This document shows, piece by piece, positions 8,539 to 15,363 of a stretch of DNA of 50,062 nt; positions within the stretch are counted from its first letter, which is position 1; every line of letters begins with the position of its first letter. The translations under genes and the position numbers were made by a program. The notes beneath the pieces were generated by a model. The model was not told the DNA's origin. It searched no databases and saw only the letters and a list, made by a program, of their open reading frames with translations. The stretch is from JAHLMP01 sp964608845 (GTDB lineage: Archaea; Aenigmatarchaeota; Aenigmatarchaeia; GW2011-AR5; JAHLMP01), in the NCBI GenBank assembly GCA_964608845.1, contig CAZSPP010000023.1, forward strand, positions 1-50,062, given 5' to 3'.

Positions 8539-9246
8539 TTACTCGCCTAACCATAAAGCATCTAAGTTATCTAATAGTGTACCATCAAGAAGATAAACAT
8601 TTATTTTTTCCCTATCTAAATTTTTTGCTATTGGTCCTATAAGCTCTTGCTCATTTACTATAGTTGCTCCGCATAAATCATTAAATGATGGCATAATAAT
8701 TATTTCTCTTTTTTCATCTTTGTATACAAGCCAAGCAGGTTCATAATAAAATGAAAATTTATCTCTCATCTTTATGAACGGATGAATATGGCCAATAATA
8801 ATATTTTTTCCAAGCAATTTTTTATTTAGCTTTATATGACCATGGGTAAGAACATATTTTCCTATAACAAAAAATTTTTCTTTTGGTATTATAATCTTTT
8901 TTTCACTTCTTATAACATTTTCTATCCTACCGTCATGATTTCCTTTTAATAAAATTATCTTTTCAAAGTTTATTTTTGATAAAAATTTATTTATCTCGGC
9001 TTTCTCATATTTTAATGCTAACGGAATGTTGTGTTTTAAATCTCCTAATATTATAATTTCCTTTGCCCTCGTAATTTTTTTCAATCTGTTTAGCTTATTT
9101 GCCAAATTTTCAGCTTGAGATGGTAAGAAAAATCCCTTTTTTTCGAGTTCAAGAGAGATACCTAAATGTAAGTCGCTTATGATCATATATCTTTTATTTT
9201 TATGTTTCAAAATAAGACATGGATAATTTTTTACAAAAAGTATCAT
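8539..9246 (-). CDS. Calcineurin-like metallophosphoesterase, Lhr-associated
   Basis: Binuclear-metal phosphoesterase of about 235 residues. The family motifs appear in order: 'SDLHLG', 'LGDLKH', 'GNHD', a 'THGHI' and 'GHIH'. The substrate is unknown. The longest open frame begins at 9303, but that extension runs back through the tRNA-Pro gene, so I chose the ATG at 9246, three bases after the tRNA discriminator. The start gives a sensible N-terminus. It directly precedes lhr on the same strand. Phosphoesterases of this kind often neighbour Lhr or ATP-dependent ligase genes, which suggests a nucleic-acid repair role (inference). Confidence 0.85.
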   Translation of the reverse strand: MILFVKNYPCLILKHKNKRYMIISDLHLGISLELEKKGFFLPSQAENLANKLNRLKKITRAKEIIILGDLKHNIPLALKYEKAEINKFLSKINFEKIILLKGNHDGRIENVIRSEKKIIIPKEKFFVIGKYVLTHGHIKLNKKLLGKNIIIGHIHPFIKMRDKFSFYYEPAWLVYKDEKREIIIMPSFNDLCGATIVNEQELIGPIAKNLDREKINVYLLDGTLLDNLDALWLGE

Positions 9247-9249
9247 AAG

Positions 9250-9338
9250 TGGGACTGCCCGGATTTGAACCGGGGTCTGGAGCTTTCTATCTGAAAGACC
9301 CAAGGCTCCGGTGCTAGACCAAGCTACACCACAGTCCC
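9250..9338 (-). tRNA. tRNA-Pro (UGG) with a probable 14-nt intron
   Basis: On the minus strand: acceptor GGGACTG / CAGTCCC, D arm, anticodon stem GGAGC / GCTCC, T arm CCCGG-TTCAAAT-CCGGG and discriminator A, with no encoded CCA. The anticodon loop holds 21 bases instead of 7. Removing 14 (9285-9298) after position 37 leaves C-T-TGG-G-A, anticodon UGG at 9300-9302. The exact splice points are inferred, and a canonical bulge-helix-bulge is not clear. The tRNA starts immediately after the S2 stop codon and ends 3 bases before the phosphoesterase ATG, so it is probably cut out of a messenger transcript. Confidence 0.85.
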
Positions 9339-9980
9339 CTATTTTTCCTTTGTCTCAATAAATTCTTCTAGCTTAAATTTAAAATCTTCATCTTTTTCTA
9401 TTTCTTTTCTTGCCTTTAAAATTTCTCTAGAAAGAAGATAAAAAATCAAAGCTATTGATTTCCTTCCTTTATTATTGCACGGCAAAACAATATCAACAAA
9501 TGATGTATTATTAAATGTGTTGCATAGAGCTATTATAGGTACTCTTACTTTTACTCCCTCTTTAATTGCTTGTTTATCCAGAAATGGATCTGTAACAATT
9601 AGAATATCTGGTTCTATAAAATTTTCAGAATTTGGATTTGTGAGAGAGCCGGGCATAAATCTTCCCACAATAGCTTTAGCTCCTGTTATAGAAGCAAATT
9701 TTTCTACAGGTTTTTTTATTTTTCTGCTTACTACGAGTATATTATTTTTATTTGCCAAAAATCTTGCGATCATTTTTATCCTATCATCAATCATTTTCAA
9801 ATTCATAACAGCAAGACCATTAGAAAGTGTTTTATAAATAAATTTTTTCATATTCTTGGTTTTAATAGTTGTACCTATATGTATTCCGCTTTGAAGATAT
9901 CTTTCTCTAGAAATTAAAAGATCTTCTTTTTTCTTTTTTTCTCTTTTTTTCTCTTTTTTCTTTACATCTTCTTCTACCAT
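9339..9980 (-). CDS. rpsB: Small ribosomal subunit protein S2 (uS2)
   Basis: 213 residues. The archaeal uS2 core is clear: 'SGIHIGTTIKTKNMKKF', 'GRFMPGSLTNP', 'PDILIVTDP' and 'VPIIALCNT'. The N-terminus carries a Lys/Glu-rich extension of about 20 residues. A good ribosome site (AGGGTGAG) lies 6-10 bases before the ATG. The gene sits downstream of eno, the conserved archaeal order rpoK-eno-rpsB. Its TAG stop directly touches the tRNA-Pro 5' end. Confidence 0.95.
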   Translation of the reverse strand: MVEEDVKKKEKKREKKKKEDLLISRERYLQSGIHIGTTIKTKNMKKFIYKTLSNGLAVMNLKMIDDRIKMIARFLANKNNILVVSRKIKKPVEKFASITGAKAIVGRFMPGSLTNPNSENFIEPDILIVTDPFLDKQAIKEGVKVRVPIIALCNTFNNTSFVDIVLPCNNKGRKSIALIFYLLSREILKARKEIEKDEDFKFKLEEFIETKEK

Positions 9981-9989
9981 TATCTCACC

Positions 9990-11102
9990 CTATATTATTT
10001 CTCTTATTTTTGGATTTTTTACTTCGTCCCAAATTCTTAATAATTCATTACATCTTGCTGAATCTATTCCTGTTACACTAAATTTTGCAGCATCTGCCAA
10101 TAATGAAAGCTTTGCCTCGCTCGTACAAGATGTTTTTGTCGATCTATGACTTACTACACTTATTATTCCATTTTTTCTTGAAAAGTTTATTATCTCTAAG
10201 CACTCTGTTACTGTTCCGGCTTGATTTGGCTTTATTATAACAGCATTTATACTATCTTTAAATCTTTTTAATCTTTCATAATTTGTAGCTATTATATCAT
10301 CCCCACAGATTAATGAATTTGTTCTTCTTTTTAATTCTTTAAAACCTTTCCCATCTAACTCACAAAGAGGATCTTCAATATATCTTAACTTAAAATCTTT
10401 CGAAATTTTTAAAACATAATCTATTTGCTCCTCTCTAGAAAGCTCTTTATTTCTATAAACATATCTTCCATTTTTATAAATGCTAGAAGCTGCAAAATCT
10501 ATACCAACAGAAGAATTATATCTTTTTGCTATTTTACTTACTAATTCCAAAGCTTCTTCATTTGAAATATTTGAAAGCCAAGCTGTTTCAGGATTTAAAC
10601 CGTATAAAGCATTTTTTTCTCTTAACTCTTCTTTAACCTCATTCCATATATCTATTGCCTTTTTTATTATTTCTCTAATTGTTCTTCCTTTTGGAATAAC
10701 TAGAAATTCCTGAATTTCTGGCCCATTTACAAAAGAATGTTTTCCACCACCTAAAACATTTACCAATAATTTCGGAAAATATCTTTTTTCATATTTATAA
10801 TCAAACTCCATAACAAAAAACGCTAATGATAATGAAGTTGTTAAAATGGATCCGAGTTTATTTTCATATTTTTTGAGAAGAGAATCGAATTCTTTTTGAG
10901 AAAAGTCTCCTAAGAATTTGTTTTTTATTTTATTGAAATTTTTGATTGCTTTATCTGGAGAAATAATCTTTGCCTCAAAAGAACTTTTGCTTATTCCTCC
11001 TGAGCTGCTTGCAAAAAATTTATCATTTATTATAGCCTCTATTGTTTCTTCACCAAAAGAATTAAAAATTACTCTAAGCTTTATTTCTCTTATTTCTGTC
11101 AT
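9990..11102 (-). CDS. eno: Enolase-like protein (short, divergent)
   Basis: Enolase interconverts 2-phosphoglycerate and phosphoenolpyruvate. 370 residues, against about 410-430 for usual archaeal enolases. Conserved: QEF (Glu132), the metal ligands in 'GIDFAAS' (Asp202), 'IEDP' (Glu243) and 'GDD' (Asp268), 'KPNQAGT' (Lys291) and 'SHRS' (His319). Altered: the GDEGGFAPN loop reads 'NPETAWLSN', SGETED reads 'STKTSC', and the substrate-binding Lys of QIKTG aligns with Val343 in 'FSVTG', with about five residues missing after it. It may be a weakened or repurposed enolase. The genomic position, ATGA-overlapped by rpoK and before rpsB, is that of true archaeal enolase. Confidence 0.85.
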   Translation of the reverse strand: MTEIREIKLRVIFNSFGEETIEAIINDKFFASSSGGISKSSFEAKIISPDKAIKNFNKIKNKFLGDFSQKEFDSLLKKYENKLGSILTTSLSLAFFVMEFDYKYEKRYFPKLLVNVLGGGKHSFVNGPEIQEFLVIPKGRTIREIIKKAIDIWNEVKEELREKNALYGLNPETAWLSNISNEEALELVSKIAKRYNSSVGIDFAASSIYKNGRYVYRNKELSREEQIDYVLKISKDFKLRYIEDPLCELDGKGFKELKRRTNSLICGDDIIATNYERLKRFKDSINAVIIKPNQAGTVTECLEIINFSRKNGIISVVSHRSTKTSCTSEAKLSLLADAAKFSVTGIDSARCNELLRIWDEVKNPKIREII

Positions 11103-11272
11103 ACTTCTAGACGCCTCTTCACTTTTAGCGGTATTAATCCCTTTTCAAACTCTAATTTAGCTACTTTTACCGGGTCTGTTAATTTTACTTTTACTAAAGG
11201 CTGTGCACCAGCAGCTAATTGTAAAGCTCTGGCTGCTATCATTCTTGCTCTTTCATATTTTGTGTAGCGCAT
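11099..11272 (-). CDS. rpoK: DNA-directed RNA polymerase subunit K (Rpo6/omega)
   Basis: A 57-residue frame. It carries the omega/RPB6 core: 'YTKYERARMIAARALQLAAG', then 'PLVKV', 'PVKVAKLEFEKGLIPLKV'. The ATG is at 11272 and the TGA at 11099-11101, which overlaps the eno ATG in the pattern ATGA, so translation is probably coupled. The order rpoK-eno-rpsB is conserved in archaea, although the usual upstream partners (rpoN and ribosomal genes) are replaced here by a divergent glycosyltransferase. Subunit K helps assemble RNA polymerase. The length matches the short archaeal form. Confidence 0.93.
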   Translation of the reverse strand: MRYTKYERARMIAARALQLAAGAQPLVKVKLTDPVKVAKLEFEKGLIPLKVKRRLEV

Positions 11273-11309
11273 AACTTTTATTTATTTTTTTAAATTTTAA
11301 TAAAGTTTT
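11273..11309. promoter_or_regulatory. Divergent promoter between rpoK and the glycosyltransferase
   Basis: Only 37 bases separate the two ATGs. The stretch is nearly all A/T with a central TTTAAA (11289-11294) that could serve as a TATA box in either direction. No ribosome site is visible before either start, so short or absent leaders are likely. Confidence 0.45.
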
Positions 11310-12029
11310 ATGAAAAAAACTCTAGCAATAATTCCAGCATATAACGAGGAAAAAACTATAGGAAATGTTGTTAAGATTGCTAAAAAATATGTTGACGAGG
11401 TTGTTGTCATAAACGACGGGTCTAAAGACAAAACTGAAGAAATAGCAAAAAAGGCTGGAGCAAAGATTATAACACATAAAACAAACAAAGGTCTTGGAAA
11501 AAGCTTAAGAGATGGGTTTAGATACGCATTAAATAAAGATTTCGATATAATAATAACACTAGATGCAGATGGTCAGCATAATCCAAAAGAAATACCTAAG
11601 TTTATAAAAGCTATAAATGAAGGCTATGAATTTGTTCTTGGGGAAAGAGATCTTTCTAAATACCCTCTTATTAAAAAGATTGGTAATTTTTTTCTAAATT
11701 TCATGACAAATATTATCACAGGCACAACCCTTAGAGATACAGAATCTGGGTTTAGAGCTTATTCTAAAGATGCATTAAAAAAAATATTTCCTTATCTAAA
11801 AGCAAATAGATATGAAATTGCATCTGAGATAATTTTTGCAGTAGGATATTATGATATAAAATATAAAAATGTTAAAATATCTTCCCACGTTTATGTAAAA
11901 GGTGTTACAATAAGGGATGGGATAAATATATTCTTCTACATGCTAAAAAGAAGGGAAAGAAGAAAAATAAAAGATTACATTGCTGATTTCAAATACGTTA
12001 TAAGAAAGTGGCTAAAAAGAATATTTTAA
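11310..12029 (+). CDS. Family 2 glycosyltransferase, dolichol-phosphate sugar synthase-like
   Basis: 239 residues with a GT-A fold. 'IPAYNEEKTIG' lies at the N-terminus, 'VINDGSKDKT' follows, and the metal-binding D-x-D occurs in 'TLDADGQHNP' near residue 90. The C-terminal third is basic and has no clear membrane helices, so the enzyme probably sits on the inner membrane face. Proteins of this kind transfer a sugar from a nucleotide sugar to dolichol phosphate, or to glycolipids, for surface glycosylation. The sugar cannot be told. It starts a rightward run with htpX and the nuclease at 13143. Confidence 0.88.
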   Translation: MKKTLAIIPAYNEEKTIGNVVKIAKKYVDEVVVINDGSKDKTEEIAKKAGAKIITHKTNKGLGKSLRDGFRYALNKDFDIIITLDADGQHNPKEIPKFIKAINEGYEFVLGERDLSKYPLIKKIGNFFLNFMTNIITGTTLRDTESGFRAYSKDALKKIFPYLKANRYEIASEIIFAVGYYDIKYKNVKISSHVYVKGVTIRDGINIFFYMLKRRERRKIKDYIADFKYVIRKWLKRIF

Positions 12030-12057
12030 AAGTTAAATATCAAACAATTTTATAGTT

Positions 12058-12864
12058 ATGCTAGGTTTTTTGTTAAGAACTTGTTTGCTTTTTAGTTTAC
12101 TTACAGGAATTCTTTTAGCCATAGGATTTTTTATTGCTGGTTATGATGGTTTACTCTTTTCATTGATTCTTTCATTTTTCATAAATATTTTTTCTTATTA
12201 TTATTCCGATAAGATTGTTTTAGGCATTTATAATGCTAAACCTCTGAAAAACAAAAAAATTGAAAGTATTTTAGAAAATCTTTCTATAAAAGCTAATATA
12301 CCGAAACCCTCTCTTTATTTGGTTGATTTAGATATTCCAAATGCTTTTGCAACAGGTAGGTCACCAAAAAATTCTGCAATTGCTGTAACTTCTGGTTTAA
12401 TTGAAAGATTGAATGATGAAGAGATTGAAAGCGTATTAGCACATGAAATAGCACATATAAAAAATAGGGATGTTTTGTTAGCTACTTTGGCTGCTGTATT
12501 TGCAAGCGCTATTGTATATATAGCTTATATGTTCAGATTTTCTAACAAAAGAGAGAATTACTTAGGTGGTTTGCTTTTGATTATCTTTGCTCCTTTGATA
12601 GCAACAATTATAAGATTAGCAATTTCAAGAACAAGAGAGTATGCAGCCGATTATGGAAGTGCTATTATAACAAAAAATCCTTCTGGATTAATAAGAGCTT
12701 TGGAAAAAATAACTCAATATTCTAGAAGTAAATCTTTTCATGGAAATGCTGCAACTTCTCATTTATGGATTGTAAATCCTTTTAAAGGTGGTTTAGAAGA
12801 TCTTTTCTCAACGCATCCGAGCGTAGAAAAAAGAATAGAAAGACTTAAAAATATAAAGTTATAG
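12058..12864 (+). CDS. htpX: HtpX-family membrane zinc metalloprotease (M48)
   Basis: 268 residues. Two N-terminal membrane helices (about 5-27 and 30-50) precede the catalytic domain. The zinc site HEIAH is at 129-133 and the third ligand Glu194 lies in 'REYAADYG', as in M48 peptidases. Further hydrophobic helices lie at about 140-160 and 168-190. 'THPSVEKRIERL' near the C-terminus is also characteristic. These enzymes degrade misfolded membrane proteins. It lies 28 bases after the glycosyltransferase. Confidence 0.93.
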   Translation: MLGFLLRTCLLFSLLTGILLAIGFFIAGYDGLLFSLILSFFINIFSYYYSDKIVLGIYNAKPLKNKKIESILENLSIKANIPKPSLYLVDLDIPNAFATGRSPKNSAIAVTSGLIERLNDEEIESVLAHEIAHIKNRDVLLATLAAVFASAIVYIAYMFRFSNKRENYLGGLLLIIFAPLIATIIRLAISRTREYAADYGSAIITKNPSGLIRALEKITQYSRSKSFHGNAATSHLWIVNPFKGGLEDLFSTHPSVEKRIERLKNIKL

Positions 12865-12881
12865 TTTATTCTTTGATAAAA

Positions 12882-13136
12882 ATGGAAAAGAAAATAGGAA
12901 TTTTGTTTTCAGTTGTTGGAATTGTTTTAGGGTTTTTATCCTCTATTTTTACACAAATAACAAAATTTCCAGCCATCAATCTTCTAATTGTTTTGACTGT
13001 AGTATTTATTTTAAGATTTTCTCTAGAAAGATTACTAAAAATTGAAAAAAAGTCGTGGAATTGGTGGTTATCAAATGGTGTTTATCTTTTAATTCTTTTT
13101 TGGTTTATAACATGGACTATAATTTATAACATATGA
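12882..13136 (+). CDS. Small three-helix membrane protein, unknown function
   Basis: 84 residues starting at the ATG at 12882. An in-frame TTG at 12873 is less likely. Hydrophobic segments lie at about residues 4-22, 30-47 and 62-82. The motif 'KKSWNWWLSNG' lies before the last helix. I do not recognise a named family, though small archaeal membrane proteins of this size are common. It lies between htpX and the beta-CASP nuclease, on the same strand and with short spacing on both sides, so it is probably co-transcribed. Confidence 0.6.
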   Translation: MEKKIGILFSVVGIVLGFLSSIFTQITKFPAINLLIVLTVVFILRFSLERLLKIEKKSWNWWLSNGVYLLILFWFITWTIIYNI

Positions 13137-13142
13137 ATTTAT

Positions 13143-14378
13143 ATGAAAATAAAAATTTTGGGAAGCGGGAATGAAGTCGGAAGGTCGGGAATATTTCTAT
13201 CTGAAAATAATTTTTCAATTCTATTAGATTATGGAGTAAAGCTTCAGCCAGAACCTCCTTCTTATCCTTTATTACCCGAAAACTATTGTGATATGATTAT
13301 AACGCATGCTCATTTAGATCATAGTGGAGCTGTGCCAACTTTGCGAAATAATAAAGCTTTTATGACTAAGGAAACTTTCAAGATATATTCTTTATTAATA
13401 AAAGATTTTGTAAAGGTTGGGACTATAGAAAAATATCCTATGCCTTTCACAAAGCAGGATGTAAAAAAGTCTTTAAAGAATGTTGTTATAGTTGATAATA
13501 GATTTGAAATTGGAAATGTGGAAATAAATTTGTTTGATGCGGGTCATATTCCTGGGTCTAGAAGTATTCTTTTAAGAATTGGTGATAAAAAGGTTTTTTA
13601 TACAGGAGATATAAAATTACTTCCTCAAAGATTAATTGATGGTTGCAAACTTCCTAATGAAAATATAGATATACTAATAACAGAAAGTACATATTCTCAT
13701 AAAGAACATCCCGAAAGAAAGGAAGAAGAAGAATTATTAAAAGCAGAAATAGATGATGTTATAAATAAGAATGGAATTGCTTTATTGCCAACATTTGCTG
13801 TAGGAAGGGCGCAAGAAATTTTGCTCATCTTAAAAGATTATAAAGATTATATTGCACTAGATGGTATGGCAAAGGAAGCTACAAAAATAATAATGAATTA
13901 TAATTTGAAATCTTCTGGATTATTAAAGAATATTTTTAAAAAGATAATGAAAGTAAAAAACAATAAGCAAAGAGAGAAACTTCTTAGAAAAAGAGAAAGA
14001 AATATAATAGTAACAACATCAGGAATGTTAAATGGTGGGCCAGTTGTTCATTATATAAAAAAGATCTATAAAGATAAAAATTCTAAGATTTTACTTACAG
14101 GTTTTCAAGTTGAAGGTACTCCTGGAGAAAAATTGTTAAAAACTTCTTTCTTCGAATACAGAGATATAAAATTAGAAGTTAATTGTAAGGTAAAAAAGTT
14201 TGATTTCTCCTCACACGCAGGAAGAAATGAATTGATAGAAATAATAAAAAAATTAAATCCTAAAGTTGTGATTTGTGTACATGGAGATAAATGTGAAGAA
14301 TTTTCGCAAGATATAGAAAAAGAGTTTGGGATTAAATCTTATGCACCGACAAATGGAGAAATAATAAAAGAGATTTAA
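13143..14378 (+). CDS. Beta-CASP metallo-beta-lactamase ribonuclease (CPSF-like)
   Basis: 411 residues. The metallo-beta-lactamase motif 'THAHLDHSG' places the first ligands at 55-60. His135 is in 'DAGHIPGS' and Asp156 in 'YTGDIKL'. The beta-CASP part includes 'ESTYS', 'FAVGRAQE', 'TSGMLNGGP' and the late histidines in 'SSHAG' and 'CVHGD'. The protein starts directly with the lactamase fold and lacks the N-terminal KH domains of archaeal CPSF1, so it is closer to the shorter aCPSF2 type. RNase J is an alternative. Expected role: RNA end processing or exonuclease activity. It ends just before the interrupted tRNA gene. Confidence 0.88.
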   Translation: MKIKILGSGNEVGRSGIFLSENNFSILLDYGVKLQPEPPSYPLLPENYCDMIITHAHLDHSGAVPTLRNNKAFMTKETFKIYSLLIKDFVKVGTIEKYPMPFTKQDVKKSLKNVVIVDNRFEIGNVEINLFDAGHIPGSRSILLRIGDKKVFYTGDIKLLPQRLIDGCKLPNENIDILITESTYSHKEHPERKEEEELLKAEIDDVINKNGIALLPTFAVGRAQEILLILKDYKDYIALDGMAKEATKIIMNYNLKSSGLLKNIFKKIMKVKNNKQREKLLRKRERNIIVTTSGMLNGGPVVHYIKKIYKDKNSKILLTGFQVEGTPGEKLLKTSFFEYRDIKLEVNCKVKKFDFSSHAGRNELIEIIKKLNPKVVICVHGDKCEEFSQDIEKEFGIKSYAPTNGEIIKEI

Positions 14379-14403
14379 ATTTTTCTAAACTTAGAGTTAA
14401 TAA

Positions 14404-14425
14404 AGCCCGAAGCTCAACGGGCTAA
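14404..14425 (+). repeat. tRNA leader complementary to the downstream D arm
   Basis: The bases 14410-14418 (AAGCTCAAC) and 14420-14426 (GGCTAAG) are the exact complement of 14475-14483 and 14466-14472, the D-arm region of the tRNA that follows. The pairing has 16 base pairs with a small internal loop. The leader can alternatively fold on itself: AGCCCG (14404-14409) pairs with CGGGCT (14418-14423). See findings. Confidence 0.7.
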
Positions 14426-14588
14426 GGGCCGGTAGTCAATAAGTAATACTTATTGACAGGTAAAGCTTAGCCTGGTTGAGCTTTGTTAACTTTGACAAAG
14501 CTCCAGAAAGAGCGCCATGATAAGCGCGTATGTCTTATAGGGCAGCTAAGCAAACTGGAGGTCGAGAGTTCGAATCTCTCCCGGCCCA
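14426..14588 (+). tRNA. Intron-interrupted tRNA, probably tRNA-Ile
   Basis: Acceptor GGGCCGG (14426-14432) pairs with CCGGCCC (14581-14587), with discriminator A at 14588. The D arm is 14465-14481, the T arm GAGAG-TTCGAAT-CTCTC is 14564-14580, and the probable anticodon stem is TCCAG (14502-14506) with CTGGA (14555-14559). A 73-base mature tRNA requires loss of about 90 bases: about 30 between positions 8 and 10 (about 14434-14463, containing a 10-bp hairpin), about 19 near position 26, and about 41 in the anticodon loop, probably as two introns. The anticodon is ambiguous: GAU at 14519-14521 or UAU at 14536-14538, both Ile. A UAU reading gains support from CTTA/TAAG pairing (14534-14537, 14547-14550). 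CUU (Lys) cannot be excluded. Confidence 0.75.
14435..14457 (+). repeat. Perfect 10-bp hairpin inside the D-arm intron
   Basis: GTCAATAAGT (14435-14444) and ACTTATTGAC (14448-14457) are exact complements around an AAT loop. The hairpin splits the tRNA between U8 and the D stem, and would form the inner helix of a splicing motif with cuts near 14433/14434 and 14463/14464. Confidence 0.8.
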
Positions 14589-14589
14589 T

Positions 14590-15237
14590 ATGAAAATTGT
14601 TATAAAAATAGGGGGATCTTTAACATTTGATGAAAAGGGTCCTTGTGTAGAATACATAAAAAAACTTATTGATGTGATAAAAGAAATAAAAACAAATAAT
14701 TTGATTATTGTTGTCGGAGGAGGAAAAATTGTTAGGTCTTATATAAAAGCATTAAAAGAATTTGGATTAAAAAATGAAGAAATAGAATGGGTTGCAATTG
14801 ATTTGCTAAAAGCAAATGTAAGGCTTTTTTCTTTTCTTACAGGACTGCCTGCTTTATATAGTTTAGAAGAATTGAAAACAAAGCAAAAAGGAATCTTAGG
14901 AGGAATATTTCCTGGAAGAAGCACTGATGCAAATGCTGCACTTGCTGCGGAATTAATTAATGCCGATATTCTAATAAAAATGACAGATGTTGATGGAATA
15001 TATACAAAAGATCCAAAGATATTCGAAGATGCTAAAAAAATAGAAAAAATATCTTTTGATGAAATAGAAAAATATGCTATTGAAGGTTCTCCTGGAGCAT
15101 ATGGAATATTAGATAAACTTGCCATAGAAGTTATAAAAAGAAGCAAGATAAAAACTTTTGTAATAGATGGTAGAAATCCTGAAAATTTACTTCATCTTCT
15201 TAATGGAGAAAAGATAGGAACAGAAATAAGTGGTTAA
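14590..15237 (+). CDS. pyrH: UMP kinase (archaeal PyrH type)
   Basis: Amino-acid-kinase fold enzyme that phosphorylates UMP to UDP for nucleotide synthesis. 215 residues, near the usual archaeal length. Motifs: 'KIGGSL' at the N-terminus, 'VVGGGKIVR', 'GIFPGRSTDANAALAAEL' and 'MTDVDGIYTKDPK'. The open frame extends upstream into the tRNA, but the ATG at 14590, one base after the tRNA discriminator, is the reasonable start. Gene and tRNA must therefore share a transcript that is cut at the tRNA 3' end. tRNA-Val follows 11 bases downstream. Other amino-acid kinases are possible but fit the motif set less well. Confidence 0.9.
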   Translation: MKIVIKIGGSLTFDEKGPCVEYIKKLIDVIKEIKTNNLIIVVGGGKIVRSYIKALKEFGLKNEEIEWVAIDLLKANVRLFSFLTGLPALYSLEELKTKQKGILGGIFPGRSTDANAALAAELINADILIKMTDVDGIYTKDPKIFEDAKKIEKISFDEIEKYAIEGSPGAYGILDKLAIEVIKRSKIKTFVIDGRNPENLLHLLNGEKIGTEISG

Positions 15238-15248
15238 TATAAATTTTT

Positions 15249-15321
15249 GGGCTCGTGGTCTAGTGGCTATGACGTCTGCTTCACATGCAGAAGATCGCCG
15301 GTTCGAATCCGGCCGAGCCCA
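15249..15321 (+). tRNA. tRNA-Val (CAC)
   Basis: A standard intron-free cloverleaf of 73 bases. The acceptor is GGGCTCG / CGAGCCC with discriminator A. The anticodon stem is TCTGC / GCAGA with loop TTCACAT (anticodon CAC, reading GUG). The T arm is GCCGG-TTCGAAT-CCGGC. No CCA is encoded. It starts 11 bases after the UMP kinase stop, over an A/T-rich TATA-like stretch. Confidence 0.95.
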
Positions 15322-15363
15322 TAAATTTTGGTTTTAATAAAATTTAAAGATTTGATAATAATT

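Noticed and set aside
9247..9303. Longer N-terminus of the phosphoesterase beginning at 9303
   Set aside because: The extension is translated from the tRNA-Pro gene. The ATG at 9246 gives a normal family N-terminus.
14510..14528. GCGC-CATGATAA-GCGC hairpin as a complete anticodon arm
   Set aside because: The loop would have 8 bases and the stem only 4 pairs, and it would leave the perfect CTCCAG/CTGGAG stem unexplained. It is more likely part of the intron structure.
14530..14589. 20-residue N-terminal extension of UMP kinase
   Set aside because: It lies inside the tRNA and ends where the conserved N-terminus 'MKIVIKIGGS' starts at 14590.
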